A stretch of DNA of 64,000 nucleotides from JAICTV01 sp035634055. GTDB taxonomy: Bacteria; Planctomycetota; Phycisphaerae; Tepidisphaerales; Tepidisphaeraceae. The translations under genes were made by a program, and so were the position numbers. The notes under the pieces are model-generated. The model made no database searches and was not told where the DNA came from. It worked only from the letters and a program-made list of their open reading frames with translations. The stretch spans positions 1 through 64,000 of the forward strand of contig DASQDR010000055.1 in assembly GCA_035634055.1 (NCBI GenBank). The letters run 5' to 3'. Shown piece after piece: positions 49,463 through 59,104 of this stretch (the first letter of the stretch is position 1; the number at the start of each line of letters is the position of its first letter).

Positions 49463-50599
49463 ATGGCGAAGCTCAAGATCCTGGACAACACGCCCGCCCA
49501 GATGGGCTACACCTTCCCGCCCGAGTGGCACCCGCACGCCGGGACCTGGTTCTCATGGCCGCGGCCGGAGGGGATCTCGTTTCCCGGGAAGTACCACACG
49601 GTGCCGGAGAATCTGGCCCGGCTCATGTGCGAGATCGGCGCGCGCGAGCAGGTGCACGTCAACGTCCCCAACGAGAACTACGAGCACCTTGTCCGCCAGC
49701 AGCTCAAGGAGCACGGCTGCCCGACGACCAACGTCTTCTTCCACTTCATCAAGACCAACGAGAGCTGGTGCCGCGATCATGGTCCAGCGTTCGTGCTGAA
49801 GCGCGGGCGCGGGGCGAAACCGCAAGCGGCGGCGATCGTCGATTGGGGGTTCAACGCGTGGGGCGGAAAGTATCCGCCTTACGACGATGACGACGCGGTG
49901 CCGACGCGCATTGCGGAGAAGCTGAAGCTGCCGGTGTTTTATCCGCGCAAGGGTGATGGCATGGCCGGCGGCGGAAGCGCCGGGGCTTCCGCCCCCGGCT
50001 ATGACTGCGTCGTCATGGAAGGCGGCTCCGTCGAGTTCAACGGCGCGGGCACCGTGCTGACGACCACCGATTGCCTGCTCAACAAGAACCGCAACCCGGG
50101 CCTCTCCAAGCCGCAGATCGAGCAGTACCTCAAGGACTACTACGGGCAATCGCACGTCATCTGGCTGACCGGCGGGATCGAGGGGGACGACACCGACGGG
50201 CACATCGACGACCTCGCCCGCTTCATCAGCCCGACCAAGGTCGTCATCGGTATCGAGGACGACCCGAAGGACGACAATTACCGCCCCCTTCGCTCCGCCC
50301 GCAAGCAGCTCGACAAGCTGCGCGACCAGGACGGCCGGGCGCTGGAGATCGTCGAGATCCCGATGCCGCGCCCGGTCACGCACGACGGTCAGCGGCTGCC
50401 GGCGACGTACGTCAACTTCTACTTCGTCAACGGCGCGCTGCTCGTGCCGACGTACCGCGACCGCAAGAACGACCGCCGGGCGACCCAGATCCTCCAGTCG
50501 CACCTGCCGAAGCACAAGGTGATCGGCATTGACTGCACGGAGCTGATCTGGGGCCTGGGGGCGATCCACTGCCTTACCCAGCAGCAGCCGAAGTGGTAG
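49463..50599 (+). CDS. aguA: Agmatine deiminase
   Basis: This 378-aa guanidino-group-modifying enzyme hydrolyses agmatine to N-carbamoylputrescine and ammonia. Family marks: MGYTFPPEWHPHAGTWFSWP (residues 14-33), TNESWCRDHGPAFVLKR (Asp-His of the guanidine site, about 103-119), VVMEGGSVEFNGAGTVLTTT, IEGDDTDGHIDDLARFI (His-x-Asp, about 240) and the nucleophilic Cys370 in GLGAIHCLTQQQ. A short in-frame insertion around residues 168-179 (AGGGSAGASAPG) is made by a small inverted repeat in the DNA. It lies 12 bases after the small gene, in line with aguB. The 3' end overlaps the convergent gene at 50574 by 26 bases. Confidence 0.97.
   Translation: MAKLKILDNTPAQMGYTFPPEWHPHAGTWFSWPRPEGISFPGKYHTVPENLARLMCEIGAREQVHVNVPNENYEHLVRQQLKEHGCPTTNVFFHFIKTNESWCRDHGPAFVLKRGRGAKPQAAAIVDWGFNAWGGKYPPYDDDDAVPTRIAEKLKLPVFYPRKGDGMAGGGSAGASAPGYDCVVMEGGSVEFNGAGTVLTTTDCLLNKNRNPGLSKPQIEQYLKDYYGQSHVIWLTGGIEGDDTDGHIDDLARFISPTKVVIGIEDDPKDDNYRPLRSARKQLDKLRDQDGRALEIVEIPMPRPVTHDGQRLPATYVNFYFVNGALLVPTYRDRKNDRRATQILQSHLPKHKVIGIDCTELIWGLGAIHCLTQQQPKW
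49965..49998. repeat. Small inverted repeat inserted in aguA
   Basis: CCGGCGGCGGAAGC and GCTTCCGCCCCCGG form a 13-of-14 dyad around GCCGGG. The 34-bp element keeps the aguA frame and adds about 11 small residues between conserved blocks. Confidence 0.75.
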
Positions 50600-53495
50600 G
50601 CCGGGTCGCCGGGACGGCGGCGAGCGCGTCGCGCACGTCCCACCACAGCGCGTCGTACTCGCGCCACGCATCTTCCTGCACCGACCGCGGGTACCAGCCG
50701 GACGTGCCCCAGGGTTTGGTCTCCTGTTGCATGCTGCTGGACAGGTCCGACAGGTCGGGCCGTTGGTTGGCGAGGCGCTGAAGCTCCTTCATGGCGGCGG
50801 CGGCATCGCCGCGCTTCAGCAGCGCCCGGGCGACGCGCAGCTCTGCGCGCAGGGCGTCGGCGATCGTCTCGGCCTGCTCTCGGTCGAGCAGGTCCGGGGT
50901 CGCGGGCGCGGCGGCGCGGACCGCGGCCGCCACCTTGCGCGCGTCGTCGAGGCGGCCCAGCTCCGCGAGGCACTGCGCCTCGGAGATGCGGAGCCGGCGC
51001 TTGACGCCCTCGAGCAGGCCCGGGTTGAACCCGTTGGTGTAGTGCTCGGGCCACTGCTCGCGCGGCGCGGCGGCGACCTTGCGGTACGCGTCCAGCGCCT
51101 CGGCGAACCGGCCGGCGTCGCGCTGCGCGTCCGCCTCCTTGATCCACTGGTCCGCGGACGGTTCCGCCGCGGGTCGCGTCGCGGCCGGCCGCGGTCCAGG
51201 CCCCCCGTACCATCGAGCCTTTTCGCCCATCTCCTTCGTCCACCAGGCCTGCATCTGCTCGATGGTCGGCTGCGGGATGTCGATCGTTCGCTCCCACTTC
51301 AGCAGGAAATCGTTCCGCACCGGCTTTTGATTGTAATTGTCCGCCAACAGCGTCGCGGTAGAGCGAAGCTTCACCTGCTTCGTGGGCTCGCCCTCGCCCC
51401 ACCAGCGGTAGACCATGCACAGCCGCCCGCTGTCCCGGTCGACGAGCTCGGCCTGCGGGTGCCACCGATGGCCGTCAACGTGCGGCTGCCAGAACCATCC
51501 GAAGGGCGTCGAGCCACTTGAGCCGGTCGACTGCCAGCCGGCGGGCGGCTTCGGCACGGCGTACTCCACGAACAGCATTCCGTCCTTGCTGGCCAGCGTC
51601 CGGACGATCCTCGGGCCCTCCTTGTAAGTCTCCCGCCATTCCAGCAGCCGCGTTGCCGGGATCAGCGGGTTGTGCTCGTCGCGCGTCAACGAGTTGAGCC
51701 CCATCCGGGCCCGCGGGTCCTTGCTCGCTCGCACGTCGGCGATGATCTTCCCAGCGGCCGCGGCGTTGCGGCGCAGCTCGTCCTCGCGACCCTGCGCGGC
51801 CAGGTAGAGCAGGTACTGCGATGCCTCCACGTTGTACCGGTCGAGCAGCGCGGCGTCGCTGAAGATCCGGTCGCGCAGGCTCTCATCGAACAACGACCAC
51901 GCCGCCGGCTCGCGGCCGTGCTCGCGGAGGAGCTTGAACTTCCAAACCACGGTCGCCGCATCGTCCGGCGTGGCCGCCAGCACGCGCTCAATCTCCGCGA
52001 GCTGCTCCGCCAGCGTCCCCTCGCGCTGGAGGTACGAGGCGTACCACGTGCGCTTCTGCGCGGCGAGGTTGATCTTCCAATCGTCCTTCTCGCCCTTGAC
52101 GCTCGGGTCCGGGACGCTGAGCGCCTCGGTGGCGAGCACCCTCTGCTGGCCGTACTCGGCCTCGATTGTGTACGTCATGCTGAGCGTGCGCGGGCCGTTC
52201 CCGGTCACCTTCGCGGGCGGCAGGGGCATGAAGTACCAGCGCTGGTCTCCTTCGTCGCCGACGCCGGAACCACCGCCGCAGGGGATGTAGCGGTTGCCCC
52301 AGTTGTCGGTGACGCGACGGTAGCCCTGCTCGTGCGGCGGGTGGCCGGCGGGCGTCACGTTGGACGGGTTATCGGTGACGACCAGCACGTCGCCGGCCTC
52401 GTTCGACAGCACCCGGCGGACCTTCGGGGCGCGGTAGCCCCCCTGCACTTCGTGGATCTGGTCCGCCCCGCGCGGGCGGGCGCCGGCGACAGGCCTGGAG
52501 CCAATGCTGTACGCGCGGTACGGGTCGCTGCTGCTCACCTTCGCCGCCTGCTTCTCAAACTCCGCCGGGTCGAAGAAGGCGTCGGGCTGCGGGTCGGAAT
52601 AGTCGAAGCTCACCAGCGTGAACTCGTCGCTGCCCGGGTAGTACAGGTGCATCTTCAGCGGCAGCTTGCTCTCGCGCAGCACCCAGATGCGCGCCCACTT
52701 CCGGCTGGCGTTCTGGGCGTAGTCGAAGACGTCGATCCCCCGCGCGGCGGCGACGCCGTCGGACTTCACCGGCTCGCCCGCCGGGACCTTATCTTCGAAG
52801 ACCGTGGCCAGGATGGCGTCGAGCGCCCCCATCTTCTCGTGGGCGGCGACGAACTCCTTCGGCAGCATGTCGGGAATGCGGTCGCCCTTGCCGAGGAACG
52901 CGCGCTTCTCGGCGCTCCAGGTTTGCCGCTTGCCGTCGGTGAGGAACGCGACGTGCCCCATCCCCTGCGCCCGCCACTGTCCGGGCTGGCGGTGGAAGAG
53001 GTCGACCCGGAACATCTTGAGCTTCTCGTCGGCCCGTCGGGGGTCGTCGGAGAAGATGATCAGGTGGAACTGCCCGACGCGCTGCATCGCCTGCACGACG
53101 TCCGCCCATGCGACGCCGGCCGCGTTGCGGTCGTGGCGCTCGAACAGGCTGCCGGGCAGCAGCAGCACCGCCGCCAGCACCGCCGCCGCCGCCAGCGGGA
53201 GCGCGACGCGGAACCAGCGCGACGCGCGCGGCTTCCGCCCCGCCGTCGCCGCGGCCACTGCCGTCGCTGCGGCCGCTGCCGTCGCTGCGGTCAGGGCCGC
53301 TGCCGGCGCCATTTCCGCTTCCAGCCGACGACGCAGAACCGCGTTGAACTCCGGCGACGGCGCGGCCGCTTCCGGTTCGCCCTCGCGGATGGCTCCAATC
53401 ACCCGCGACCACTCCTCGCGCGGCGTGGCCGCGTCCTCGGCAGCCAGCAGGTCGAGCAGTTCTCGGTCATCACGCTCGTGAAGGCGGGTGCTCAT
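50574..53495 (-). CDS. Anti-sigma-factor-like protein with very long C-terminal region
   Basis: This 973-aa protein has a cytoplasmic N-terminus (LHERDDRELLDLLAAEDAAT, then EEWSRVIGAIREGEP), an Ala-rich membrane-proximal stretch, a transmembrane helix (VALPLAAAAVLAAVLLLPGS, about residues 95-114) and about 850 extracytoplasmic residues. These include WADVVQAMQRVGQFHLIIFS, DMLPKEFVAAHEKMGALDAI and VRRVLSNEAGDVLVVTDNPS; the long distal part (RIVRTLASKDGMLFVEYAVP; EERP-like tetratricopeptide stretch near residue 790) is not recognised. Its start overlaps the stop of the ECF sigma gene by four bases, the standard sigma/anti-sigma coupling. The N-terminal region lacks an obvious zinc-binding HxxxCxxC. 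The outer part may sense an envelope signal. It overlaps the aguA 3' end by 26 bases. Confidence 0.78.
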   Translation of the reverse strand: MSTRLHERDDRELLDLLAAEDAATPREEWSRVIGAIREGEPEAAAPSPEFNAVLRRRLEAEMAPAAALTAATAAAAATAVAAATAGRKPRASRWFRVALPLAAAAVLAAVLLLPGSLFERHDRNAAGVAWADVVQAMQRVGQFHLIIFSDDPRRADEKLKMFRVDLFHRQPGQWRAQGMGHVAFLTDGKRQTWSAEKRAFLGKGDRIPDMLPKEFVAAHEKMGALDAILATVFEDKVPAGEPVKSDGVAAARGIDVFDYAQNASRKWARIWVLRESKLPLKMHLYYPGSDEFTLVSFDYSDPQPDAFFDPAEFEKQAAKVSSSDPYRAYSIGSRPVAGARPRGADQIHEVQGGYRAPKVRRVLSNEAGDVLVVTDNPSNVTPAGHPPHEQGYRRVTDNWGNRYIPCGGGSGVGDEGDQRWYFMPLPPAKVTGNGPRTLSMTYTIEAEYGQQRVLATEALSVPDPSVKGEKDDWKINLAAQKRTWYASYLQREGTLAEQLAEIERVLAATPDDAATVVWKFKLLREHGREPAAWSLFDESLRDRIFSDAALLDRYNVEASQYLLYLAAQGREDELRRNAAAAGKIIADVRASKDPRARMGLNSLTRDEHNPLIPATRLLEWRETYKEGPRIVRTLASKDGMLFVEYAVPKPPAGWQSTGSSGSTPFGWFWQPHVDGHRWHPQAELVDRDSGRLCMVYRWWGEGEPTKQVKLRSTATLLADNYNQKPVRNDFLLKWERTIDIPQPTIEQMQAWWTKEMGEKARWYGGPGPRPAATRPAAEPSADQWIKEADAQRDAGRFAEALDAYRKVAAAPREQWPEHYTNGFNPGLLEGVKRRLRISEAQCLAELGRLDDARKVAAAVRAAAPATPDLLDREQAETIADALRAELRVARALLKRGDAAAAMKELQRLANQRPDLSDLSSSMQQETKPWGTSGWYPRSVQEDAWREYDALWWDVRDALAAVPATRPTTSAAAG

Positions 53496-54187
53496 GACTG
53501 GGTCCTCCCCTGTTCGTCGGTCAGCGATTGCCTCAGCTTACGCAGGGCGTAGACGAGGCGGGACTTCACCGTCGGCACGGGGCAGCCGAGCAGCTCGGCG
53601 ATGTCGCCGAAGCTCAGGCCGTCCAGCACCTTCAGCTCGACCACCTGCCGCTGCGCGTCGGGCAACAGGGACAGCAGGCTCTCTACGCGGTGGTCCCCCG
53701 CGCGGCGCTCGGCGGCGGCGCGCGGATCGGGCTCGCGGTTGGACAGTGCATCGGGCGCGTCCGGCCGGCCCCCCCGCCGGCCGATCGCCCTCAGGTGGTC
53801 GGTCACGCAGTTCTTGGCGATGGTGAACAGCCAGGTAACCACCCGCGCCCGCCCGCTGTACCCGCCCGCCCGCGCGGCGCGGAACAGCCGCAGGAACGAC
53901 TCCTGTGCCAGGTCCTCCGCCACGTGCGGGTCGCGCACCCGGCGGAGGATGTGACGCACCAAGCGGTGCTTGTGGCGGTCGACCAGCGCGTCAAAGGCGG
54001 CCGGGTCACCCTCGACCAGCCGCCGCAGCGCCGCCGCGTCCTCCGCCGCCGCCTCGGCTCCAGCGTCATCTGTCTCGCACGTTGGCGGCGGCGTCGCGGC
54101 GGACGGTTCGGCGAGATCCGGTGGCGGTGGCGGCGAAGGTCTCATAGGCGTCTCTGCGGCAGCCACCCTCGTCGGCGATTCGTCCAT
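53492..54187 (-). CDS. ECF RNA polymerase sigma factor
   Basis: This 231-aa sigma factor has a Pro-rich N-terminus, then region 2 (AFDALVDRHKHRLVRHILRR then VRDPHVAEDLAQESFLRLFR; DxxDIAQETFLRxxR-like core) and region 4 (LPDAQRQVVELKVLDGLSFG, DIAELLGCPVPTVKSRLVYA) with a clear helix-turn-helix. Length and layout fit ECF group sigma factors. GGAGGAGCGGCC gives a strong ribosome site for ATG 54187; the long frame to 55096 runs through the divergent speA and is rejected. The following anti-sigma-like gene overlaps it by ATGA, so it is probably held inactive by that protein. Confidence 0.95.
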   Translation of the reverse strand: MDESPTRVAAAETPMRPSPPPPPDLAEPSAATPPPTCETDDAGAEAAAEDAAALRRLVEGDPAAFDALVDRHKHRLVRHILRRVRDPHVAEDLAQESFLRLFRAARAGGYSGRARVVTWLFTIAKNCVTDHLRAIGRRGGRPDAPDALSNREPDPRAAAERRAGDHRVESLLSLLPDAQRQVVELKVLDGLSFGDIAELLGCPVPTVKSRLVYALRKLRQSLTDEQGRTQS

Positions 54188-54412
54188 GGCCGCTCCTCCC
54201 ATCAACCCCGTTATACGAGCGAGCCGCGCGATCGGACTTACGCCCCGCCGACAGCCCCTTGACCCGCCCCGCGCCGGCCCGCGCCGCGACACGGCGTGAA
54301 AATTGCTCGTATCTTTATTGACTTCGCAGCGATTCCTATAGGATTGGCGCGGCAGGCGTCGATCAGGCTCTGTCAGAGCGCGTTTTTCCCCCGCGGAGGT
54401 AAGAGAACCAAG

Positions 54413-56437
<2,025 letters not shown>

Positions 56438-56686
56438 CCGTGCTGCTCGATCGCGCCGCCCTTGCCCGCACGGCGCGCCATACGCCTCCGGCTTTGCGGG
56501 GGGCAATCGATGGCGACGCAGCTTGCCCGAGCTGCCGCGCACACGAGTCCGAGGCGCAACCGCCTCCGCCCCGGTTGTCCGCCGCTTGCCTCACGTCGCC
56601 GCGATGAAAATCCCTTTGCCCCCGCGGCGTCATTCACCGGAGCAGATCGGCTTCGGGGGGTGACGCTCCAAGGGAAGGGCTTTGCG

Positions 56687-58906
56687 ATGATCCAGCCGCT
56701 CGAACGCCGCGCGCTGTTTGCCGCGCCCGGCATCGATCCGAACTTCGAACGCTTTACCGTCCTGCCACAGGATGACCTGCCCGACGGCAGCGCCGGGGGG
56801 CCGGTGCCGGGGTTGATCCAGCCGCTGGCCGAGGGGAAGTTTCTCACCGCCGGACTGGTGATGGCCAGCACCGACAACCCCGCCTTCCGCGTTGCCCGCT
56901 TCAACGAGGACGGGACGCTCGACGCGACCTTCAACAGCGACGGCCGCTCGCCCGTCATCACCGTTCCCGGCGCGGGCTCCGACGTGCGCGGCGTGGTGCA
57001 GTCCGACGGGAAGGTCGTGCTGGCGACGGCCACCGCCGAAGGCGTCGCCGTCGGTCGCTTCAACGCCGACGGCAGCATTGACACCACCTTCGGCGGCGGC
57101 GACGGCCTGGCCACCGCCGGCGGATTGGACATCAACCAGCCCAACCTCCTCGACGCCAACCCGCGCGTCGCGGTCACCACCGGCGGGCAGATCGTCGTGC
57201 TCCGCGGCGCCACCCGGCACACCACCCTCTTCGTCACCCGCTTTGAGTACGACGGCGATCTCGACCCGTCGTTCTCCGGAGACGGCCTGCTCGCCATCCG
57301 GCAGCCCGACGTCCTGCCCACGAACGAGACCGGCTCGGAGATCAGTGCCGTCGACGTCGCCCCCGTCGCGGGCAACAAGGTCCTGCTCCTCGCGCAGTTG
57401 GGCGATTACACGCAGGAGGGTCACCGCCCGGCCCTGATCCAACTGGCCGGCGACGGATCCTTCGACACCACCTTCGGCGGCGGCGATGGAAAGCTCCCGT
57501 TCTTCTTCCGCCCCGGCAGCGCCGGCAGCGATCCGGGCGCGATGCTCGTGCAGGATGACGGCAAGATCGTCGTTGGCGGGTACCAGGCTGGCGACGGCGG
57601 CGACAACGGCGACGGCGCCGCGCTCGCCCGCTTCAACGCCAACGGCACGCTTGACACTAGCTTCGGCACCGGCGGCGTCGGCATCGCCTTGACGCCGCGC
57701 GCCGTCGCCATTCGCGATCTGGCGATCGACCGCGACGGCCGGTTCGTCGTCCTCAACGGCGACTCCGGAAGCCTCGTGCGCTGGACCGCCGGCGGCGACC
57801 CCGACGCCACCTTCGGCGCCGGGGGGTACGCGGAGGCCGACCTCTCCGCCCCCGTCTTCGCCATTGACCAGGACAACCGGATCACCGGCCACTACGCCGG
57901 GCAGCTCACGCGGTACTTCAGCAGCCCGCAGGACCGGCCGGACGTCGAGCTCGGGTCGCTCGGCGTCCTGCTCATCACCGGTGAGGCGGGCGCCGCCGAC
58001 AACACCATCACCGTTACCCGCTCCGGGGCGAACCTGGTCGTCACCCGCAACGGCGCCAGCACCACCTTTGCCGCCGCCGACGTGAAGGGGCTCGACGTGC
58101 ACACGTTCGACGGCGACGACACCATCACCACCCCGCTAGGAGGCGTCTTCGTCCTCGGGAACGGCAACAACGCGCTGACGGTCGGCGACAGCCTCATGAA
58201 GGTCACCGCCGGCGACGGCAACGACACCCTCACCTCCGGCAACGGGCAGGTCGAGCTGATCGCCGGCGGCGGCGACGACCTGATCACCGTCGGCGACGGC
58301 CCCGTCGCCCAGCTCCTTGGCGGCGACGGCGACGACACCATCACCACCGGAAACGGCGACGACGAGGTGTACGGCCAGGCCGGCGCCGATGTCATCCGAA
58401 CCGGGGGCGGAAACGACACGCTCTGGGGCGGCGTCGCGCACGACTTCGCCGGCGGCTTCATCGACCCCGCCGGCGGCGAAGCGGACGGCGGCAACCTCCT
58501 CGAAGGCGGCGACGGCAACGACGTCCTCATCGGCGCCGCCGGCCGCGACACGATCCGCGGCGGCGCGCAGCGCGACCTGCTCGTCGGCTTCGCCGGCTCC
58601 GACCTGCTCTCCGGCGGCGGCGGCAAAGACAAGATCGCCGGCCTCGGCGGCAACGACCGCATCTACGGCGGCGCGGGCGACGACCAGCTCTCCGGCGGCA
58701 CCTACCACGACCGCATCTTCGGCGGCGGCGGCGACGACAAGATCAGCGGCGACCCTGGCCGCGACACGCTCGACGGCGGCGCTGGCGACGACCGCTTCTT
58801 CGCCGAGGACGGAGAGATTGACTCGATCGACGGCGGCGCCGGCGACAACGTCGCGGCGGCCTCGGACGAGGAGGACGACATCCTCAAGGCCACGCGAGCC
58901 GCCTGA
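56687..58906 (+). CDS. Delta-60 repeat and RTX-type surface protein with LERRALFA N-terminus
   Basis: This 739-aa protein begins MIQPLERRALFAAPG, a variant of the planctomycete LEPRRLFA-type N-terminal tag used instead of a typical Sec signal. Residues about 60-420 hold several delta-60 repeats (RVARFNEDGTLDATFNSDGR; AVGRFNADGSIDTTFGGGDG; ARFNANGTLDTSFGTGGVG). From about residue 450 come calcium-binding RTX-type nonapeptides in long runs (GGGGDDKISGDPGRDTLDGG; GLGGNDRIYGGAGDDQLSGG), which form parallel beta-rolls in Ca2+. ATG 56687 with AGGGAAGGG upstream is chosen; the longer frame from 56462 lacks support. It is followed by a close paralogue at 59105. A secreted or surface role is inferred from the repeat types; the secretion route is not known. 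Confidence 0.9.
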   Translation: MIQPLERRALFAAPGIDPNFERFTVLPQDDLPDGSAGGPVPGLIQPLAEGKFLTAGLVMASTDNPAFRVARFNEDGTLDATFNSDGRSPVITVPGAGSDVRGVVQSDGKVVLATATAEGVAVGRFNADGSIDTTFGGGDGLATAGGLDINQPNLLDANPRVAVTTGGQIVVLRGATRHTTLFVTRFEYDGDLDPSFSGDGLLAIRQPDVLPTNETGSEISAVDVAPVAGNKVLLLAQLGDYTQEGHRPALIQLAGDGSFDTTFGGGDGKLPFFFRPGSAGSDPGAMLVQDDGKIVVGGYQAGDGGDNGDGAALARFNANGTLDTSFGTGGVGIALTPRAVAIRDLAIDRDGRFVVLNGDSGSLVRWTAGGDPDATFGAGGYAEADLSAPVFAIDQDNRITGHYAGQLTRYFSSPQDRPDVELGSLGVLLITGEAGAADNTITVTRSGANLVVTRNGASTTFAAADVKGLDVHTFDGDDTITTPLGGVFVLGNGNNALTVGDSLMKVTAGDGNDTLTSGNGQVELIAGGGDDLITVGDGPVAQLLGGDGDDTITTGNGDDEVYGQAGADVIRTGGGNDTLWGGVAHDFAGGFIDPAGGEADGGNLLEGGDGNDVLIGAAGRDTIRGGAQRDLLVGFAGSDLLSGGGGKDKIAGLGGNDRIYGGAGDDQLSGGTYHDRIFGGGGDDKISGDPGRDTLDGGAGDDRFFAEDGEIDSIDGGAGDNVAAASDEEDDILKATRAA

Positions 58907-58955
58907 TGTGCGGAGGCCGACCCGTGCCGGCCGAGGGAAATGTGCGACTGGCAAA

Positions 58956-59083
58956 CCAGAATGACGAAATCAGAATGACGAAAGAAGCAACCTCTCGTCA
59001 TTCATCGTTCCGATTTGATTCGTTATTCTGACTTCGTCATTCGTCATTCGAACTTGATTCGTCGTTCTGATTTCGTCATTCGG
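58956..59083. repeat. Inverted heptamer array between two RTX paralogues
   Basis: Left arm GAATGACGAAATCAGAATGA (from 58959) and the reverse complement of the right arm at about 59061-59083 match in about 20 of 21 positions. The centre has 7-bp words (GTCATTC, GTCATTC, then CGTTCTG-like). It ends 21 bases before the start of the next gene. Confidence 0.8.
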
Positions 59084-59104
59084 CTTTACCTGAGGGATCT
59101 CGCC

